This document shows, piece by piece, positions 1 through 12,159 of a DNA stretch of 64,000 nt. The translations under genes and the position numbers were made by a program. The stretch spans positions 1,488,001 to 1,552,000 of the forward strand of contig OU744451.1 in NCBI GenBank assembly GCA_916610825.1. Reading direction: 5' to 3'. This DNA comes from Haliclystus octoradiatus (Eukaryota > Cnidaria > Staurozoa > Stauromedusae > Haliclystidae). Under the pieces are notes generated by a model, which worked only from the letters and a program-made list of their open reading frames with translations, was not told the origin of the DNA and searched no databases. Every line of letters begins with the position of its first letter. Within the stretch, counting starts at the first letter, position 1.

Positions 1-512
1 ATGTGCCATGTGACCAAGATATTTGCGCCACAAAGAACAGTTACACTACAGTTTCAGACACATTATCATCAAACAATATTGAGATAAATTTATGGCTTAG
101 GTTTACAGGCCACGTTTTATTGCACACATGGATTTCAAGCATAGGCCTATGCTTTAAAAATCATGAAAAAGAGATTCGAGTTATCATGGCAACTCGTATG
201 AACTCACATAACTGTTTATTAAACAACCGTCCCGTCTATGTATGGATGAGTTAATGGAGCGAAGTGAGAACAGTTTTTAGGCCTTTATAGATTTGTGTTT
301 TAGGCCTCAAATTTAGATCCGGTCCTGGAACACAAGACATCATTTCAGAAATTAGGTCAAAAATTTCAAAATTACAACATTTTGCATCAGATAGTTTAAG
401 AACTTACTTATTTAAAATCTGCTTTTTCTTTAATTAGATCTGATGCGTAATATGTAGGCCTAATGATAATCTGATGAAAATATGACATAATAATTTGACA
501 AATGAAACTTAC

Positions 513-3500
513 CACACTAATCTCAGTAATGACTGCACCCATATTTATATCATAACCAAATGGTAATAGGATAGGTAATAGCCACCAAAATACCAAAAAT
601 ACAAGCGCCAAAATAAGATTATGCCAAACGCCAGCACAAACAATACGTAACTGTCTTATCGGGCTTATAACACTCAAATGATCAGACGATAATTCGACAA
701 ACGCACCAGGATAGACAAATAAAAAGAACAAACCACAACCGTTGATGCGTACATTTTCTCTAAAACCAAAGGGAGTTGAAAAATAAAGATAAATGAAAAG
801 CGCCCATGACGAGTAAGTGACAAAGGTCTAGCATTACGGAGTACTATCTTATCATTTTTTAACTGAATTTATCATAACATTGATTATCCGATAAATTGGT
901 ACAGTCAAACCTGTTATAACGGTCACCTCTATAAAGCGGCCACCTGTCTATAGTGGTCATTCTTGCATTGTCTAAAATAGTATTTTCTATTGAATCAAAC
1001 CTGTATATAAAGGCCACCTGTCTATAATGGTCAACTTATCTACCTCTCATAGCTGGCCGTTATATACAGGTTTCACTGTATTCGATTCGCATCTTTATTG
1101 AGTGATGGCCTGAGTATTTGAAGGAACACTGTTGCCTTGCGCTTTCCCACCACAAAATCAATGGCTACCAACTGAGATTGACATTTTTTGGGACTAGCTC
1201 AGATGAAGAGCACCCAGATCTGATAGCCTGGAACTCAAATACTCTAAAGGTCAACTGATTATTGACTGTATTTGAACATAATTTATAAAATGTGATGTCC
1301 TAATGGGTAGGAAAGGATAGGATAGGTTAGGGTAGGAATAGGCTAGCTCAGATGGCAGAGCAACCGAGCTTCAAATCTGATAATATCTGATCAAATCCCC
1401 CAAAAATCAACCCAGCCTTGACTTTATCTAAAACACCAAATTGGTACCATCCAAGGATGGCGGATGGAAAGGTTTAGAGGAATTGCATTGTGGGTTGCCG
1501 CAGCGCATTGTTGTGCATTGACAATCGAGGCATATCAGCTATGAAATCTGTTGAAATTGATCTGCAGTGTCGCAGCCGAGATCAAGAGCACTCAACATCA
1601 TTGCTCTAAGCAATATTGCAATAATGTTAATAGTCTCACCTAACAGATGCAAGGGCGTGACCAAGTTCATGTATAATACCAGATAACGCCAAAGCAATAA
1701 AATAATAGCCAACTTGATTCCAGGGTAAATTCATACCAGGCATCTGTTCAAATCCAGATAAAACATAATCGATAATAAGATGGTTTGCAACCAAGCATTT
1801 TCTTTAGGGGGATAGCATTTTATCCCATTTGAGAACATATGCACTCAGTTTTATTATAACGGTCACCTCTATACAGCAACCACCTGTCTACAGTGATCAC
1901 TCTTGCAGTGACCGAAATAGTTTTGTTCTAGTTAATAAACATTGTATATAAAGACCACCTTTCTATAGTGGTCACTCTTGCCATGTTTAAATGGTATTTT
2001 CTATTTAATAAACCCTGTATATAAAGACCACCTGTATATAGTGGTCACTCTTGCCATGTATAATAGTACTTTCTATTGAATCAACCCTGTATATAAGGAC
2101 CACCTGTATATAGTGGTCACTCTTGCCATGTTTAAATGGCATTCTCTATTGAATCAACCCTGTAAATAAGGACCACCTGTATATAGTGGTCATTCTTGCC
2201 ATATTGAAAATAATATTTCCTATTAAAGTGCATATGTCGCCTTTTTTCAAAACGGATTTGGCTAGAACTATTTTTTGCTATTCGTACATGTTGCTGTTGA
2301 GTTTTTACCTTCAAAGTTGTAGCTTTTCGTTTTAACGCTTTCTAGCACATACTTATCAAATCGTCAGGATTACCGTGTTGCTAGGCAATGATACTGGAAC
2401 TCAGGATTAATTTGACAGAAATAGTGTTGAGATGAATTTGAGATGAAAAACATTTTGGCTTACAGCAGCGTTGCGTAGCGACACAATAATCCTGATGATG
2501 TGATAAGTATGTGCTAGAAAGTGTTCAAACAAAAAGTTACAGCTTTGAAGGTATATAGCTCTGTTTGGAATATGTTACACTGTAAGAAAAGTAGCCAGCA
2601 GGATCAGGATGAACAGTTAAATTTTAAATGAAAATTTTTTTGCATCTAGCAATTAAAACGTAGAATGTTGGCAAAAATCACAGTCAAACTCTCTTGTGAA
2701 AAATAAAATTTTTCCTTTTTGGTTTCAAAAAATGGGACACGAGAGTCTTCAAAATGCCATACATTTGAGGTCAATTTGAGGATGAAAGATTCGCTCTGTG
2801 TAAAAACTCAACAACAACATGCACGAATAGAGAAAAAAGTTCTATGTTGCATTTTCGGGGTTCTAAATTCATCATTATGAAGAGGGAAAGTACAGTCATT
2901 CTTAATCGTTATATACCATACTATTTATGTGATCAGCAACAAAAATAGTAAGGGGACAGCGTCTGCCTGAAAGAGTAGTGAGAACGTCATTCCCTCACAT
3001 TTCCCAAGAAAACATCACTAAAAGCTTCAACCTACCACAGGTACTAATACAGCAGTTGACGTGGAATTTTCTTTTGGTAGTAACGAGTTTTGTAGCATCA
3101 CAACTAAGATACCAACTGACGAAACCATAGCTGCAGCACCAAATACCACACCCATCGTAAACCAAATATGCATTGCATTAGGTATCATACGTCCCATTCT
3201 AACGAGACAACGGTTGAAAAATGTTGTATACCAACGGATGTGAAAAAATGTGATTGTTAGACGGCATTCTTTCAGGGCTGTTTTGTATAGTCTAGATAAT
3301 TTGAATGCAGTATTCTGTAAGACAAGACAATATTCTAATAAGTATTTCATAAGTAGGTATTTCACATTATCTCCGCACAGATATTCCGCAGAACAAGTAA
3401 ATAATTGTGGGATATTTGCTATTGATTGACTAAAAGAGCCTCCTTACAGTTAATATTAAATGCTCCATAAGCTACAACACTCCAAATATTATTTCTATAG

Positions 3501-4305
3501 TTTTCTCAACATGTACATTCAATTCTAATTTAATTTCAATTCTAAATGACTTTGAAAAAGTAGAAAGTTGTAAAAAGATAAAAAATCGTCTGTTGTTTCG
3601 AAGTTCAGACGATATCTATAATTGCGATTCCTTGTGGGCAGATCAATACATTTTCTTAAATGTATTTTCTTGAATAATATTTCCGTAAGCTCTCAATCTC
3701 TCACGTCCATAAACTGTTCACGTTTCTCATCCTATAGCCTAATAGCAGCTATACCTTTTTCATTAAACACATATTTTCGAATCGACTTAACTGGAAGGGT
3801 TATAATCTAATGAAAAAGATTTATGCCAGGTTCGGCAGTTGGCAGTAGCCTCATTCAATTCATGCCCTTATTGTCGAGCAGTGCTTTCAGTGAGAGTCTA
3901 AAAAATTCAAGGTTAAAAATTGTGCAATAAACCAAATGGAAAAATTTGCATGTTTCAGTTGTCTACCTAGTCCGGGATCTAAAAAGTACAAATTAAATTA
4001 AATTAGTACCTATTGGGTCTGTCTGAGGGTCACAGTCACAGTTAGAGTCGTGTAGGGCTTACACTGTAGGCTAGCTTACTAAATTGAGCTTGGTTTGATT
4101 GGAGCTTAGTAAGAGCTTTGACTGCTTTGGCATGCATAGGCCAATATAACCTAGGTAGGGCAAGGGCAATACTTATGCAGTTATGCTTATGACATTTCAC
4201 TTAGACTGTTTAATATTACTAAACTCTTACCGAAAGTGTGAAGTGGATGGCGTAGAATGCAATCCACGCCAAAACAAACAAACCTACAGCTGGAATATCC
4301 AGCAT
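513..4305 (-). CDS. MBTPS2: Membrane-bound transcription factor site-2 protease, N-terminal half (partial gene)
   Basis: Intramembrane zinc metalloprotease of the Golgi that makes the second cut in SREBP and ATF6, releasing their transcription-factor domains. Exons on the minus strand: 4231-4305 (start ATG), 3036-3314, 1640-1743 and 513-759, with GT/AG borders and phases that close, giving 235 residues. Exon 1 encodes a hydrophobic first membrane segment. Exon 2 carries FHIRWYTTFFNR, close to the human FHIRWQTTLFNR. Exon 3 contains the zinc-binding HExxH site as HELGH (residues 143-147) inside a hydrophobic helix. Exon 4 reads VYPGAFVEL then QLRIVCAGVWHN, signature stretches of the family. 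The human serine-rich stretch between exons 2 and 3 is much shorter here. The remaining cysteine-rich domain and the second zinc-ligand motif (NPDG type) are not in the window, so the gene continues past base 1. Identification is from remembered family sequence, not a search. Confidence 0.95.
902..1078 (+). mobile_element. Family A MITE (pogo/Tigger-like), 177 bp
   Basis: Element bounded by TA on both sides, starting CAGTCAAACCTGTTATAACG and ending with the inverse of CAGTGAAACCTGTATATAAC. Internal text repeats the theme CCACCTGTCTATAGTGGTC. It has no coding capacity. TA duplication and CAG termini fit the Tc1/mariner-pogo superfamily; that assignment is inferred. It lies in MBTPS2 intron 3. 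Confidence 0.8.
1185..1265 (+). mobile_element. Degenerate SINE head fragment
   Basis: Contains TAGCTCAGATGAAGAGC, an A-box-like tRNA remnant similar to the head of the family-C SINE, followed by a decayed B-box region. Truncated and diverged; it lies 70 bp before a second SINE copy. Confidence 0.45.
1335..1610 (+). mobile_element. Family C tRNA-derived SINE, 3'-truncated
   Basis: Plus-strand copy with A box TAGCTCAGATGGCAGAGC at about 1343, a decayed B box (TGATCAAATCC, about 1388), then the conserved body (AATTGCATTGTGGGT, GAAATCTGTTGAAATTGATC, GATCTGCAGTGTCGC). The 3' third seen in other copies is missing. It ends 30 bp from MBTPS2 exon 3 (1640). Confidence 0.75.
1856..2228 (+). repeat. 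Family A internal-unit array, ~73-bp period
   Basis: Five tandem units related to the inside of family A. The word ACCACCT recurs at 1954, 2027, 2099 and 2172, a pitch of 72-73 bp. The left end resembles the MITE start (TTATAACGGTCACCTCTATA), but no right terminal repeat is present, so this is an expanded or broken copy. Confidence 0.8.
2222..2870. repeat. Foldback element in MBTPS2 intron 2
   Basis: Two nested sets of inverted arms. The outer arms around 2253-2310 and 2799-2850 share GTTGAGTTTTTAC and its complement. The inner arms around 2313-2391 and 2463-2555 share CTAGCACATACTTATC and its complement. The centre is unpaired. No ORF. Likely a decayed palindromic transposon. Confidence 0.65.
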
Positions 4306-4983
4306 AATTGAATTGCAAATGCTACATATTTATAATAACGCTCTCTCCATAAATGTCAAAATAACGAACGTTTGATAAATGGAATAGACAGAGATTTCGA
4401 AGATAACTCAAAAAATTGATATAGAAAATTAACCATTTTTGAAAGGTCTCTATTATTTTGTATTGTTTACTTGAGTACGAGGTGTAGATTGTCTTTACTT
4501 AGAAACTACGTCATATCAAAACAAACAGATTTTCTTTGTAATTTTGTGTCCTTTGGAGATTTTGGAGATAAGTTCTAACATTCAAAATTAACATTTAGCC
4601 ATTTACTACACAGCATTGACTGTGTGTACCATGCATCTAATATTTTTATTATCTCATAGCATAGAAAACACAACACAGTAAATTGCCTTTTGAACAACGT
4701 GTTATGCTACATGGTTTCTAGAATGAGATATTTATCTTCCCTAAAGATTGCGCGAGTCATTGATATGATGGGTAAACAAATATAAATGAAAATATGATGT
4801 GTGAGAAATGTTATTAAAAATATACAATTATAAAATATATACTTCAAATGACAAATTTAAATTTTACAAAAGTAATAAAATATAAAAAATGAATGTGTTA
4901 AATTATAGAGCATGAATTTAAAAGTTTTAAGTTGTTAAATCAAAATATATTTACAAAAAATTATTAAATACCATTTTAAATAT
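4306..4983. other. Intergenic: IP6K 3' flank and MBTPS2 5' flank
   Basis: 678 bp separate the IP6K stop codon from the MBTPS2 start; both genes are read on the minus strand. The sequence is very AT-rich, especially 4790-4983. It should hold the IP6K 3' UTR and poly(A) site and the MBTPS2 promoter and 5' UTR. I see no TATA box or other element I can place with confidence. Confidence 0.5.
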
Positions 4984-7900
4984 TTATAAATTATTTATAA
5001 TTTTTAATAAATTTTTAATTCCTAAAACACATCCATCAGTCGGACTTTCATAATTTGATTTTGTACTCGCATTTTCAAAATCAATAATTTTAACATGCGT
5101 TTTCGATAAATAATTAGTATTAGTTAAATCTCCGTCATATATAACCAATAATGAGCATGCATAAAGTCTTATTTCACTGCAACTCATGATTGCTTTATAT
5201 AATTGTTCAAGTTGTTTTGCAATCAAAGAAATGATATGACTTCGATGAGGTTCTGCTATTTTGAAAAAAAGATGCATAGAATTTTCAAAACCTTCACGAT
5301 TTAACAACCTTCCAGCGTATTTGTCCATAACAATATAGCTATCATCTTCAACGTTGTAAACCTAATAAAACAAAATATAATTTGATGATCAAAACAAAGT
5401 AATAAGGGCATGGTCCAATACAATAATTTTCCTTCCGAGATTCCAATCTTTGCTTTCAAAATTTGTCAGTCAGTGATTACATCATATAAACGCTTTTACA
5501 GCTATTAGATAAATAATGATATGTGAAGCTGTCTACACTTGTGTAATTATAATGCTCAATGATAGATATCAAAAATTTAATAAATATACAAAATGAGTAG
5601 AAAAAGAGAGATATTGTTCTCCCTACTCCGAGTTGCACACCATAAGGCGATCATTAGGCACGCATTTTATTCATTTATTTATCAGGGGTTAGATCATACA
5701 TGTAAAAGATTCAGACATGAGAATTCAAATTTCAAAAATAGTCTGAAATCAAGGATATCTGGTTAATTTGTAATGGATTTCAATGGGAAAAAGGCAATAT
5801 CTAGAGTTCAAAAGTGTGGAAATAGTCTGAAATCCGCTAAAAGTCTGAAAAGTCCTATATGAATATTACAGTTCAGCCAAAATAAGTGGTTCGAAGAGGA
5901 ACTCTGCTTCCGTGAATCGAAGAAAGACAAAAAAATTCAGAATGTGAATATTTATAGGAGAACAAATGTTCAAATCAGTAAACAGTTTTACAATATAAGT
6001 TTTCAAAAAATTTAAAATTATGTTTTGTTTTACTGGACGACATCCTTGTGTTTGGATTCTCTGGTAGCAACACGCGGGATGCAGGGAGACACGTAAGGTG
6101 AAAAACACGAGGTTTGTTTGCTTCATTTTTTGTCAATATATCCAAAATAAATTATGATGATGATGATGTAGGGTGAGTGTTTACCTGAGGCTTTCTTGTC
6201 TTCCAACATCCTGTGTGTTGGTATCAAAGAACCCTAACACGGCTGCTGTGCAGTAACCCTTTTATCCTTCATGTTAACTCACCTTCAAACCGCCCATTCT
6301 TAATGCCAATTCATTTGATGTTGAAACGCCACATCTCCATATCGATAAAACTTTCTTTTCTTCTGTCATATCATCATGATGCAATCTAGTTCCGACTTTG
6401 ATATCCATAACACATGGATAGCGATGACTAGAGATAATATTCTGTAAAAGCAAAATTTCTACACAAAAAAGTCAAGTTAAAATGAGAAAATAAATTGCTT
6501 AAAATATTCGTACCAGAAGCAATTACGGTGAGTAGAAATCAATTATATTCCCTATATAAACTGATTCTCAGCTTAGTTAGATCAGGCATACTGTGGGTAC
6601 ATTTTAATAATAAAAACAGCTTCAACACTAGATCACAGTGGATCTATTCAATTACGTGTTTCACTCGTTGATAGGTCCATTAGGAAATCATTTGGTTGAC
6701 CTTGTTAGGGTGAACAACGTGATACAGCCCGATCGTATTGAAATTCGTTTTTGTTTTTATCAATTTTCGTCGGTCCTGGCACAGTGCAGGGTTTAATAAA
6801 ATGAATTTCCAGAAGGCTAGCACATATCCAGAAAGATACAGAGAAAATATTCAGATTATTATAATCAAGGATACTCTTGGGATGTTTTTTTGATGCTTCA
6901 AATATATCTTTCAACTGTTGAAGTGAGCCAGCCGTGAACGTTTTCTGTGTATTCTGTTTCCATGGAACTATAACAAATAAATCAAGGTACAGTAAACGTG
7001 TGATAACGGCCACCTCTATACAGCGGCCACCTGTCTATAGTGTCCCTCTTGCAATGCCTAAAATAGTATTTTCTATTGAATCAAACCTGTATATAAAGGC
7101 CATCTCTCTATAATGGTCAATTTATCTACCTCAATCTCATAACTGACTGTTATATACATGTTTCACTGTATATTATTTGTTATGTATGTAAATATATAGT
7201 TAACCAGCCCTGGTTAAATAAGCTTTGAAAGGCTTCTCAAGTTTTTATTCGACATATGATGATGATGATGATAATGATGAGACTTTGAAGCCCTATACAC
7301 TTCTTTCTGGTCAAGTCCTTCTTGAAGAATGACGTTGTAACAATTTAAGTTGATAAGTACAAAGTCGTATAAATGAAACAGAAATAGTTTGAATTTTTGA
7401 CTTGCACTTAACCAGGTTACATTGTCTTTCATAAAATTAACTTGGCTCTAAACTTGACTTGGACTTGGTTTTCATTACCCTTGTCACAATTATTTTTGAA
7501 ATCCTTATTTCCTTATCAAATCATTATTATTTATTAATACAACCCCTGCAAAAAAACAGTTCAGGGGTTTCATGAACAGTTCATGAACGTTAAATGGCTC
7601 AAATTTCCTTGAGCTGTTCATGAACCCTCACAGACAGTTTATGAACAGTTCATGAACCCTCACAGACAATTCATGAACAGTTCATGAATAGTTCATGAAA
7701 ATTTGGGGCCATTTAACGTTCACAAACTGTTCATGAGCTGTTAATGAACTGTTCATGAACTGCTGTTTTCACAGGGGAAATGCTAACTAGACATCATCCA
7801 GGGCATATAATTCAATGTAATTAAATTCAACCTAGTTTAATGTTTCAACGCAACATTAATTAGTAGGCCTAGTCTACATTTAGTTTTCATAATTTTATTA

Positions 7901-10900
7901 TAACTTTGCAATCAATTGTTTTGGAATAATAATAAGAAGTTGAATTATGTGTTCTGTTTTGAAATAAGATTTGTACAGTCAAACCTGTTATAACGGTCAC
8001 CTCTATACAGAGGCCACCTGTCTATAAGGTCACTCTTGAAATGTCTGAAATAGTATTTTCTATTGAATCAAACCTGTATATAAAGGCCACCTGTCTATAG
8101 TGGTCAATTTATCTACCACTTGTAGCTGGCTGTTATATGCAAGTTTTACTGTAGAAATGCCATGCAAACTAATGACCCACTGCATTAGGAAACAGATCAG
8201 TGTAGTAAGTGAGATTGATTAGCAATATTTTTATGTTGCAGGCAAAGATTTTATCACATAATAATTAAAAAATTACATAACTCTTGTTCAGGGTAGTATA
8301 GCGTAAACAGTCACAATTATAGGAATGTGCCGTCCACCACACAATATAGGAAATGTTCACGGTGAGATAAAATGTGTTTGCTTCCGGGATTCAAATAATT
8401 GCTTCACAAGTTTTCCAAGTGATTACATCAAGTAAACTTTTCACAGCTTCTTATTTAGGGATCATTCTCATAAAAATTCATGATAAAACTGTATCGTTTT
8501 ACATATTTTCGACAAAGAAAAGAAAGAAAATTACTTTTCTTTTGATTATAAAAACTGGAATACAATCTCCTATCGTTCCTTCTGAATTTAGGCTAGCCTT
8601 TTGGGACTCTCAAACCCAGATTCCCAACTTTATCAAACCCTGTCCGTGAGCATTAAAATTTAGACTGACTTGTAAAAGAGGGCCTTTAATTATTATAAAT
8701 TATGATACAAATTATATCATAACCCAACTCTACTAACCTTTGCTTAGAACCAAGTCACAGCTACAGACAATTTTTTTATTCATTTTTTTGAAGAATGGTG
8801 AATCTGGAGAAGATTCTGCTCTGAAAAAAATTAATTAAATTACTTAATTATTAGTGACATACTGAACATAAGTCTCGACTTAATTAATATATACCAGCAA
8901 AACATGTCATTTTTTTTACCAATTGTCATTATAAGCAGGGCATGACAAAATCCGGAAACCTGGAAACCTAGTTTGCGGAAGGCTGGCAAAATTCAGAAGA
9001 AAAATATAAAATGCTAGATATAAAGCTAAAATATTGCTTTGATTTGATGTCTGTAATTTTTCTCAAATGTTTATCTAAAAATTTAAGGTTTGTGGAAAGT
9101 AAAACATTTTGTCTGACCCTGTATATAAGTTACAGTAGTCATAAAAGGATAAAGGATACATTTCGCTGAGGATATGCTCAACAGCTCAGGTAGTATGATA
9201 TGGTAATGTTTTGTGCCGTGAATTGTCTTTTTTACAAGTTTCATTGTCAGCTATGCCCGATCCTGGTGTATCAGTGCTCTTTGAGTAGCAAATACGGTAT
9301 TTTAGACAAAAGAGGGGTAGCACATTGTTCTGATGTGGCTGTCTATACTAGCCTACTACCGTACAATGTCATTATTCAGATAAATCTGATAAGTTTACAA
9401 AAACATGTCTTTACATGTAAGGCTACTGATCTAGGTCAAATCTTTGAAGAATACAGTGGAAAGAAATGAAGAAACATGTCAGATTTCAAATTAGTCTACA
9501 AAGGTGGTTGCTGAAAATGTTTTGATATCATTCATCATCAATTACTGGGCCTAATTGTAGGTTTTGTCGTTAACTTTCATTAAAAAATCTTCAAAGGCAG
9601 GATCCGATAAAGTCCGGAAACCATATATGAAACCTAGTTTGCCGAAGGCCAGGAAAATTCAAAAGGAAAAAGCAAAATGTCAGATATAAATCAAAGGTCG
9701 TCAGAAGAATATAAAAAAAATCTCATTACAATTAATCATCAATTGATCTAAAACGTTGAGGTTTGCGGAAGGTAAAACATTTTGTCAGACCGTGTTTACA
9801 AGGAAATTTTTAATCAGAATAGTATGTTGGCAGAATTATTTGTCAAGATCATAATAATGATAATAATTTTATAATTGATATATTTTAACATACCCTCCAT
9901 TTATTTGATTTTCAATAATTTTAAGATAATCCTCACGCGACTGTCTAGATGATGAAAGCTGATTATCAGATGTATCTTCAAGCGACACTGATTGACAAAG
10001 ATTAAACGCTTCAAAACTGATGCATTCATCTTTGTCGTCAAGTAGAAAACGAACATCGGCCACACCTGAAATATAATAAATAATATGATACAGTTAAACC
10101 TGTGATAACGGTCACCTCTATACAGGGTCCGACAAAATGTTTTACCTTCCGCAAACCTCAACTTTTTAGATAAACGTTTGAGTAACTGTACTGACATGAA
10201 TTCGTAAAAACTAAATTTTATTTTTTATATTTTTCTAATAATTTTAATTCATGTATTAACCATTTTGCCTTGTCCTTCTGAATTTTGCTAGCCTTCCGCA
10301 AACCAGGTTTCCAAGTTTCCAAACTTTGTCTATACAGCGGCCACCTGTCTATATCAAACCTGTATATAAAGGCCACCTGTCTATAGCGGTCAATTTATCT
10401 ACCTCTCGTAGCTGGCCGTTATATACATGTTTCACTGTAGTTAGAAACCAGCTAGAAGACGCCATTTTTGCTGAAGTAGCAAGAAATGTTTTTCTGAAAT
10501 CGAGGCAGGGTACGACAATAGTGGGGATGCTACAACCCTAGATCATTAAAGACTAGAGCAAATGCCGAAGAAAATTGATAATTTTAAGAATTCTAGGTCA
10601 AACCTCAACAAAAATACCGAAGAAAATGTACAACATTGTTCAAGTTTCGGAAAGGCGAAAACTTTTGTCGGACACTGAATCGAGGGATTGCAGTGGAAAA
10701 GAATTGTAGGATTTAGTTTTGATATTGTTTATGGTAACACGTCTACCTGGTCTCAGTTATATATCTGTGTGGAGTGTTGTGTTTAGGATGTGTTGAATGT
10801 ATGGTGTCATGTAGTATTATAGGTATTGTGCATGTTGTTCACGTGATTGTATTGTTTGAGAACATATGATGACGTGTAATAATTAGTGATGTATTGTGAT

Positions 10901-12159
10901 TGGTGCTTCGTACTGTCATGTGATTAGTAACTGTTATGTGTAAATTGAATGCCTGTTGTTTCTCCCTCTTACTTGTCGATCGTCATGAAGAATACATCGT
11001 TTATTACATGAAGTTAACTGCATGTTTTCTGTGTCCTTCATGCTGACATCATAAGAATTTTACAAGAATAAATTGACATTTTGGAAAAATGGGATTTAAA
11101 ACATGTAGGTTGCCTTGGCTTGGACAGCCAGTACCGGTAGTTATATATATTTTTTAACAATCTTATGTATGAATATCCTGTCACGAATGAGTTGTTTCTC
11201 GTAATTGTATTAGTTTATTTCAACAGTTCACCGTATAGAAGATTTTCAGTGACATCACAATTTTGCGTGCGGAATCAATTTCATCAAATTGAAGGTCAAC
11301 TCATTTGATATGGAAGGTCAATTGCCGGACAATTATGCATAAATTATATCCCAATTTTATGGGAACTTGCTGGATGTGAAATCACACTTTAGTTCACAGC
11401 CTCTGTGGTTTCAGAAACAAACTTCGGAGCTTGTACGCAGGCCAGTGCGCATTGTGAGTACGAATTATTAGCACAAAATTGCATAACAAACTTCACAACA
11501 AATTACATAAGAAACACCCATTCATGCTCGGTGTGTTAAAGGGGCAGAAATGACCAGTGGGTTCTAGCCGCTTAGAGTCATGTGTGTATTTGTCGTTTGC
11601 ATTGTTTCCCTGCCTGAAACCATGCTGAAACTTGAAATTTGAAGCCATGGCATTGATAATTGAATTTACGCTAAGCTTGATTCCGACGGTCGCTCCATTG
11701 AACCGGTTATTCGCACGAATTGCGCAATCCATCGTGCGAATAGACCCCCGACGGGCCACAGCAATATCATGCCAGCGACATCAACGTTTAGTAATGAATT
11801 GTTAGGCCTACAAAATTTCCTAAAGTTGCACCCAGCTAGATATATCGAACAAATCCTTTGATATTATTTCACAACCTGTAAAGTCTAGATCTACAGGTTG
11901 ATGGGGCTTAAATTCTTAACAAACAAACAATTTAATAACGGTAAAATCAACATGACTGTGCGTAGAGAAATATTGGCTAATTTCTTCACTAACCTTTGAA
12001 CTGTGGTAAAAAAGGTAAAAGTGCATCTGGTGCGGTCTTATAAAATACATATTCTCTTTCAACAAACGGTTTTGATACAGTTTCAATATCATAATGAAGC
12101 ATACAGCTATTTCCACCCACTTGATGTTGAAATGGTTTCAGTTCAACTACGGAAGCCAT
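4984..12159 (-). CDS. IP6K: Inositol hexakisphosphate kinase
   Basis: Cytosolic/nuclear kinase that phosphorylates inositol hexakisphosphate to the pyrophosphate IP7. Exons (minus strand): 11994-12159, 9894-10065, 8738-8820, 6840-6967, 6283-6441, 4984-5361; 1086 nt, 361 aa. Exon 1 gives LKPFQHQVGGNSCMLHYD, matching the N-terminal PFxHQVGGHxxM block of vertebrate IP6Ks. Exon 5 carries the inositol-kinase signature PxxxDxKxG as PCVMDIKVG (residues 192-200), followed by GTRLHHDD. Exon 6 has SLLVIYDG (306-313) and the metal-binding IDF (329-331), then a GIKNLLKII C-terminus. Exons 3 and 4 are the least conserved part and are supported mainly by phase and splice sites. The human IDFAH motif reads IDFEN here, and the protein is about 80 residues shorter than human IP6K1. 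An acceptor-like TTTTAG 18 bp before the ATG suggests an upstream 5' UTR exon that I could not place. Family assignment is firm; I cannot say which vertebrate paralogue is closest. Confidence 0.92.
6990..7168 (+). mobile_element. Family A MITE, 179 bp
   Basis: TA-flanked copy with both termini. It sits in IP6K intron 3 only about 20 bp upstream (in the minus-strand transcript) of the exon 4 acceptor at 6968, so it probably displaced the original branch-point region. Confidence 0.8.
7543..7777. mobile_element. Family B GTTCATGAAC palindromic element, 235 bp
   Basis: Near-palindromic element starting CCCCTGCAAAAAAACAGTTC and ending GTTTTCACAGGGG, filled with the 10-bp palindrome GTTCATGAAC and its variants, plus AACGTTAAATGGC and its inverse. 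No ORF. It lies in IP6K intron 3. The class of transposon is unknown to me. Confidence 0.75.
7976..8151 (+). mobile_element. Family A MITE, 176 bp
   Basis: TA-flanked full-length copy in IP6K intron 3, with the same terminal repeats as the copy at 902-1078. Confidence 0.8.
8936..9121 (+). mobile_element. Family D hAT-like MITE, 186 bp
   Basis: Starts CAGGGCATGACAAAATCCGG and ends CATTTTGTCTGACCCTG, giving terminal inverted repeats of CAGGGTCNGACAAAA type. Flanks ATTATAAG and TATATAAG are an imperfect 8-bp target duplication. IP6K intron 2. Confidence 0.7.
9598..9794 (+). mobile_element. Family D hAT-like MITE, 197 bp
   Basis: Same architecture as the copy at 8936: start CAGGATCCGATAAAGTCCGG, end CATTTTGTCAGACCGTG, and internal AAACCTAGTTTGCCGAAGG. 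The flanking duplication has decayed. IP6K intron 2. Confidence 0.65.
10091..10437 (+). mobile_element. Family A MITE split by a nested insertion
   Basis: TA-flanked family A element whose left arm is interrupted after the word TCTATACAG by a family D element (10126-10328). The same nine bases recur immediately after the insert (10329-10337), after which the MITE continues to its right terminus. IP6K intron 1. Confidence 0.8.
10126..10328 (+). mobile_element. Family D hAT-like element nested in a family A MITE
   Basis: Begins GGTCCGACAAAATGTTTTAC and ends AAGTTTCCAAACTTTG. It is flanked by the direct repeat TCTATACAG (10117-10125 and 10329-10337), of which an intact MITE carries only one copy. 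The last bases of the canonical right terminus appear lost or merged with the target duplication. Confidence 0.75.
10506..10677 (+). mobile_element. Family D hAT-like MITE, 172 bp, perfect 8-bp TSD
   Basis: Starts CAGGGTACGACAATAGTGG and ends ACTTTTGTCGGACACTG. Flanked by a perfect duplication AATCGAGG at 10498-10505 and 10678-10685. No coding capacity. IP6K intron 1. Confidence 0.8.
11536..11770. repeat. Possible TTAA-flanked element, one end visible
   Basis: TTAAAGGGGCAGAAATGACC at 11536 resembles the terminus of the 199-bp TTAA elements at 37467 and 38671. I could not find a matching right end, so the boundary is a guess. IP6K intron 1. Confidence 0.35.
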
